64,000 nucleotides of DNA from contig JAEXSP010000034.1 in assembly GCA_023453795.1 (NCBI GenBank), forward strand, positions 248,001 to 312,000. Direction: 5' to 3'. The notes under the pieces were generated by a model. That model did not search any database. It was not told the origin of the DNA and saw only the letters and a list, made by a program, of their open reading frames with translations. The translations under genes were made by a program, and so were the position numbers. The stretch comes from Bacillota bacterium. Its GTDB lineage: Bacteria; Bacillota; Clostridia; Acetivibrionales; JAEXSP01. Below are positions 62,242 to 64,000 of the stretch, piece by piece (the stretch's first letter is position 1; every line of letters begins with the position of its first letter).

Positions 62242-62267
62242 ACGGCTGCTTTGCGGTCGTTTTTTTG
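62242..62267 (+). terminator. flgM terminator
   Basis: ACGGCTGC, loop TTT, GCGGTCGT (62253-62260), then TTTTTTT; eight pairs, two G-T. Confidence 0.9.
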
Positions 62268-62279
62268 TTGCCTATTTAG

Positions 62280-62621
62280 GAAAACTCATCCCCCGGCCCC
62301 TTCTCTTTGAAGGAAAAAGAAGGGGAGCTAAATAATGTCCACTTATAGGGCAGACCCTAGCCTCGAATTGCTATGGGGTGAAGTTTCTAGTGGTGATTGC
62401 TCCAGGTCATTTTTATAAGCACCGACTTTATACCCTCGCCTGATACATAATCACAAAGCCTCCTTTTTTGATGGAGGTGTCAGCAAAGCTGACGGAAGGA
62501 GTTAAGAACCGGGTAATTCGCAGCCTATAAACTCCTCTCCTAACCTCCCCTCACAATCAAGGGGAGGGAAAAGCAGTGCTTCGAAGGAATGCCAAAACTT
62601 CCTTTTAAGAATGAGGGGAAG
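62280..62621. repeat. Palindrome-rich intergenic stretch, degenerate repeat elements
   Basis: No gene. Several imperfect palindromes: CCCCTTCT/AGAAGGGG (about 62296-62326), CTCCTTTTTTGATGGAG with GTCAGC-AAA-GCTGAC (62460-62494), and CTCCCCT-N9-AGGGGAG (about 62544-62567). The GTCAGC-AAAGCTGAC-GGAAGGAG pattern resembles short palindromic intergenic repeats scattered in clostridial genomes (recalled). Probably a decayed non-autonomous repeat; not transposase-bearing. Confidence 0.5.
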
Positions 62622-63140
62622 CTAGAAAGGGAGTTGAAAAGGCTGTAGAAAGTGAGAGTATTCCCGAAGGACATCTGAGAGGTCTTCGATGTAACACCTG
62701 ATATCCGGATCCTGAATTAAAAGCTGAAAGACGCTTCTAACCCTTTGCTTAAAAAATGCGTTAATAGGGTAGTATTCACTCAGAATCAGCAGCGGGCAGG
62801 TGCAAGCTGCTCTCGGGTCTTCTATAATATGAAGACTGTCTGCTGTATCAATAAAGGGTACAAGAGGGTATATCCTGCACGCGAGAGGACGGTATTTCCT
62901 TTCACAAGTTCCGTTGCATACCGCAAAATGTATGGCAGAATGACCGAATTCTTCGTAGCTTATACTTAAAAAATCAGCTGCGTTTTCAAGGAGTAGATCT
63001 TCGCCGGGATAAAGGTGCATACCGCTGTCAGTACTGCCCGAACAGCATTTGCTATTGCAAAGCATTCCGCAGTCATATTTTAATGGTGTTATGTTATCAA
63101 GTGCTCGATAGGCTTTTCTGTATAACAGTTTTTTGTCCAT
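62622..63140 (-). CDS. YkgJ-like cysteine-cluster protein
   Basis: 172 aa. Cysteine pattern KYDCGMLCNSKCCSG near residue 25-36, then VCNGTCERKYRPLACRIYPLVP and a CTCP pair. This matches the YkgJ/UPF0153 family of putative Zn- or Fe-S-binding proteins whose function is unknown. Start at ATG 63140 behind CGGAGG; an earlier in-frame start lacks a ribosome site. Confidence 0.82.
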   Translation of the reverse strand: MDKKLLYRKAYRALDNITPLKYDCGMLCNSKCCSGSTDSGMHLYPGEDLLLENAADFLSISYEEFGHSAIHFAVCNGTCERKYRPLACRIYPLVPFIDTADSLHIIEDPRAACTCPLLILSEYYPINAFFKQRVRSVFQLLIQDPDIRCYIEDLSDVLREYSHFLQPFQLPF

Positions 63141-63208
63141 ATTCCTCCGAAAATATACCGAAGACATTTTAATGTGGCTTTAGGGGCGTATTATTGCAGC
63201 TATTTTTT

Positions 63209-63655
63209 TCATTGTGTACTAGTCGCTTCAGATGGAATATCTGAGGAGATATGGTCAGTAAAATTATAGGTGGTTCCTGCTTTTATATATTGAAAATCTG
63301 ATTCATCAATTGTGACTAAAATACTATTTTCTTTAAACTCAAGTGTACCTTTTATGTTTGGACCTTCAGTATCTGAAAATCTCAGTTTATTATTTCCTTC
63401 AATTTCTGCGGTTGCGTTTATAGTTGTTATTCTAATAATTCCAAGTTCAAATTTATATTTATTATTACTTTCCCATATTGTTAAGTCATTTTCATCTACA
63501 TCAGAATACCAAGTTCCCATATACTTCTGATATGAATTTACTGGAACAGGGGTTGAAGTGCTTTCGTTTATATTGTTCGGAACTTTGTTACATGCAGAAG
63601 ATAATAATATAAATGTTGTTAATATTAATAAAACAATTATATAACTCTTTTTCAT
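63209..63655 (-). CDS. Uncharacterised lipoprotein
   Basis: 148 aa. Lipoprotein signal MKKSYIIVLLILTTFILLSSAC with lipobox LSSAC, a Ser/Thr/Pro linker, then a small beta-rich domain (about 45-135). Such small domains resemble copper-resistance or lipocalin-like folds, but no family is assigned. AT-rich base use. GGGGGAT precedes the ATG. Confidence 0.75.
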   Translation of the reverse strand: MKKSYIIVLLILTTFILLSSACNKVPNNINESTSTPVPVNSYQKYMGTWYSDVDENDLTIWESNNKYKFELGIIRITTINATAEIEGNNKLRFSDTEGPNIKGTLEFKENSILVTIDESDFQYIKAGTTYNFTDHISSDIPSEATSTQ

Positions 63656-63895
63656 TTTTTATCCCCCAAAGTAAATGCTACTCAAAATAAATAATCTAAA
63701 GTTCACACTTCCATACCTATATGCTATAATATATCAATTAATCTCCATATGGTCAAACCTTTGTTATGTAGACATGGACATTATGGAGTGCTCAAAATAG
63801 ACATTATATACACCTTACGGAATTTGAACTTATTAATAAAGCAATATTGCAGCTTGAGGGTGTAAAAAATAAACATAACGGAGAATAATAAAGAC

Positions 63896-64000
63896 ATGGT
63901 AAGCAAAGAAGAAATACCGGTGCTGAAAGCGTTGGATGAATTGGAGATTCCTTATACAAGGGTAACTCACCCGCCTATATATACAGTATCGGAAGCAAAA
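63896..64000 (+). CDS. YbaK/ProX-type aminoacyl-tRNA deacylase, partial
   Basis: The first 35 codons only; the gene runs off the window. MVSKEEIPVLKALDELEIPYTRVTHPP then IYTVSEAK fits the N-terminus of YbaK/prolyl-tRNA deacylase proteins, which remove mischarged amino acids from tRNA. Ribosome site CGGAGAAT precedes the ATG at 63896. Confidence 0.75.
   Translation, partial: MVSKEEIPVLKALDELEIPYTRVTHPPIYTVSEAK

Noticed and set aside
63720..63830. Insertion-sequence end near repeated GACATTAT words
   Set aside because: Two short imperfect words only; no terminal inverted repeat or transposase fragment.

Overview
The window reads as a chromosome segment of a low-GC, anaerobic, spore-forming Clostridia (Firmicutes). 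The basis is a trimeric/tetrameric [FeFe] hydrogenase operon (HndABCD type), rubrerythrin plus desulfoferrodoxin, a tryptophan T-box in front of trpS, a Spo0E-like phosphatase, FlgM, an ECF-transporter S component and strong AGGAGG ribosome sites. A genus cannot be fixed from this alone; Ruminiclostridium/Acetivibrio-like cellulolytic clostridia are a reasonable guess.

Layout. 1-5.6 kb is an AT-rich accessory block: two near-identical secreted-protein genes flanking a cupin gene, a PIN-type toxin-antitoxin pair, and a cold-shock-domain/AAA-ATPase fusion. 5.8-18.9 kb is mostly housekeeping and stress: rubrerythrin-superoxide reductase, NudC, an ECF S component behind a long structured leader, an LtaS-type enzyme, an acyltransferase, phosphoketolase, VOC protein, PrsW-like protease, a TetR-MBL operon, an Mrr-like protein, and trpS with its T-box. 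19.5-27.5 kb is a minus-strand signalling block: histidine kinase with an ABC-type ligand-binding domain, AraC-type response regulator, GGDEF-EAL protein, chemoreceptor and a 49-aa Spo0E-like phosphatase. 27.8-31.5 kb is a membrane coiled-coil/VWA/TelA operon. 31.7-35.9 kb holds an AT-rich secreted RCC1-like protein, a YjgB-like gene remnant, a phosphoesterase and a methyltransferase.

36-38.7 kb is a bacterial NHEJ operon (Ku, ligase, polymerase as separate genes). 38.9-42.4 kb is a large secreted HExxH protein with tandem Ig-like domains, preceded by three exact 12-bp direct repeats with a 22-bp period. 42.7-46.5 kb begins with a promoter-hairpin-terminator leader and continues with Nudix, AAC(3)-like, Fe-S and MFS genes. 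46.7-48.7 kb is a PQQ/FlgD/SH3/LysM protein without signal peptide. 48.9-53.9 kb is a two-component system with an ABC exporter having two permeases. 53.9-61.1 kb: DHH phosphoesterase, hndABCD and an ABC-F ATPase. 61.1-64 kb: a tiny secreted-peptide ORF overlapping a 3-methyladenine glycosylase gene, flgM, a repeat-derived intergenic region, a YkgJ-like protein, a lipoprotein and the start of a YbaK/ProX-type deacylase.

No rRNA, tRNA, CRISPR array, intact insertion sequence or prophage was seen. The most interesting unexplained items are the cold-shock/AAA fusion, the two orphan structured leaders (upstream of the ECF S component and of the Nudix gene), the helically phased triple repeat, the hydrogenase flavoprotein subunit lacking its usual C-terminal ferredoxin domain, and pairs of unlinked promoters that share extended sequence.
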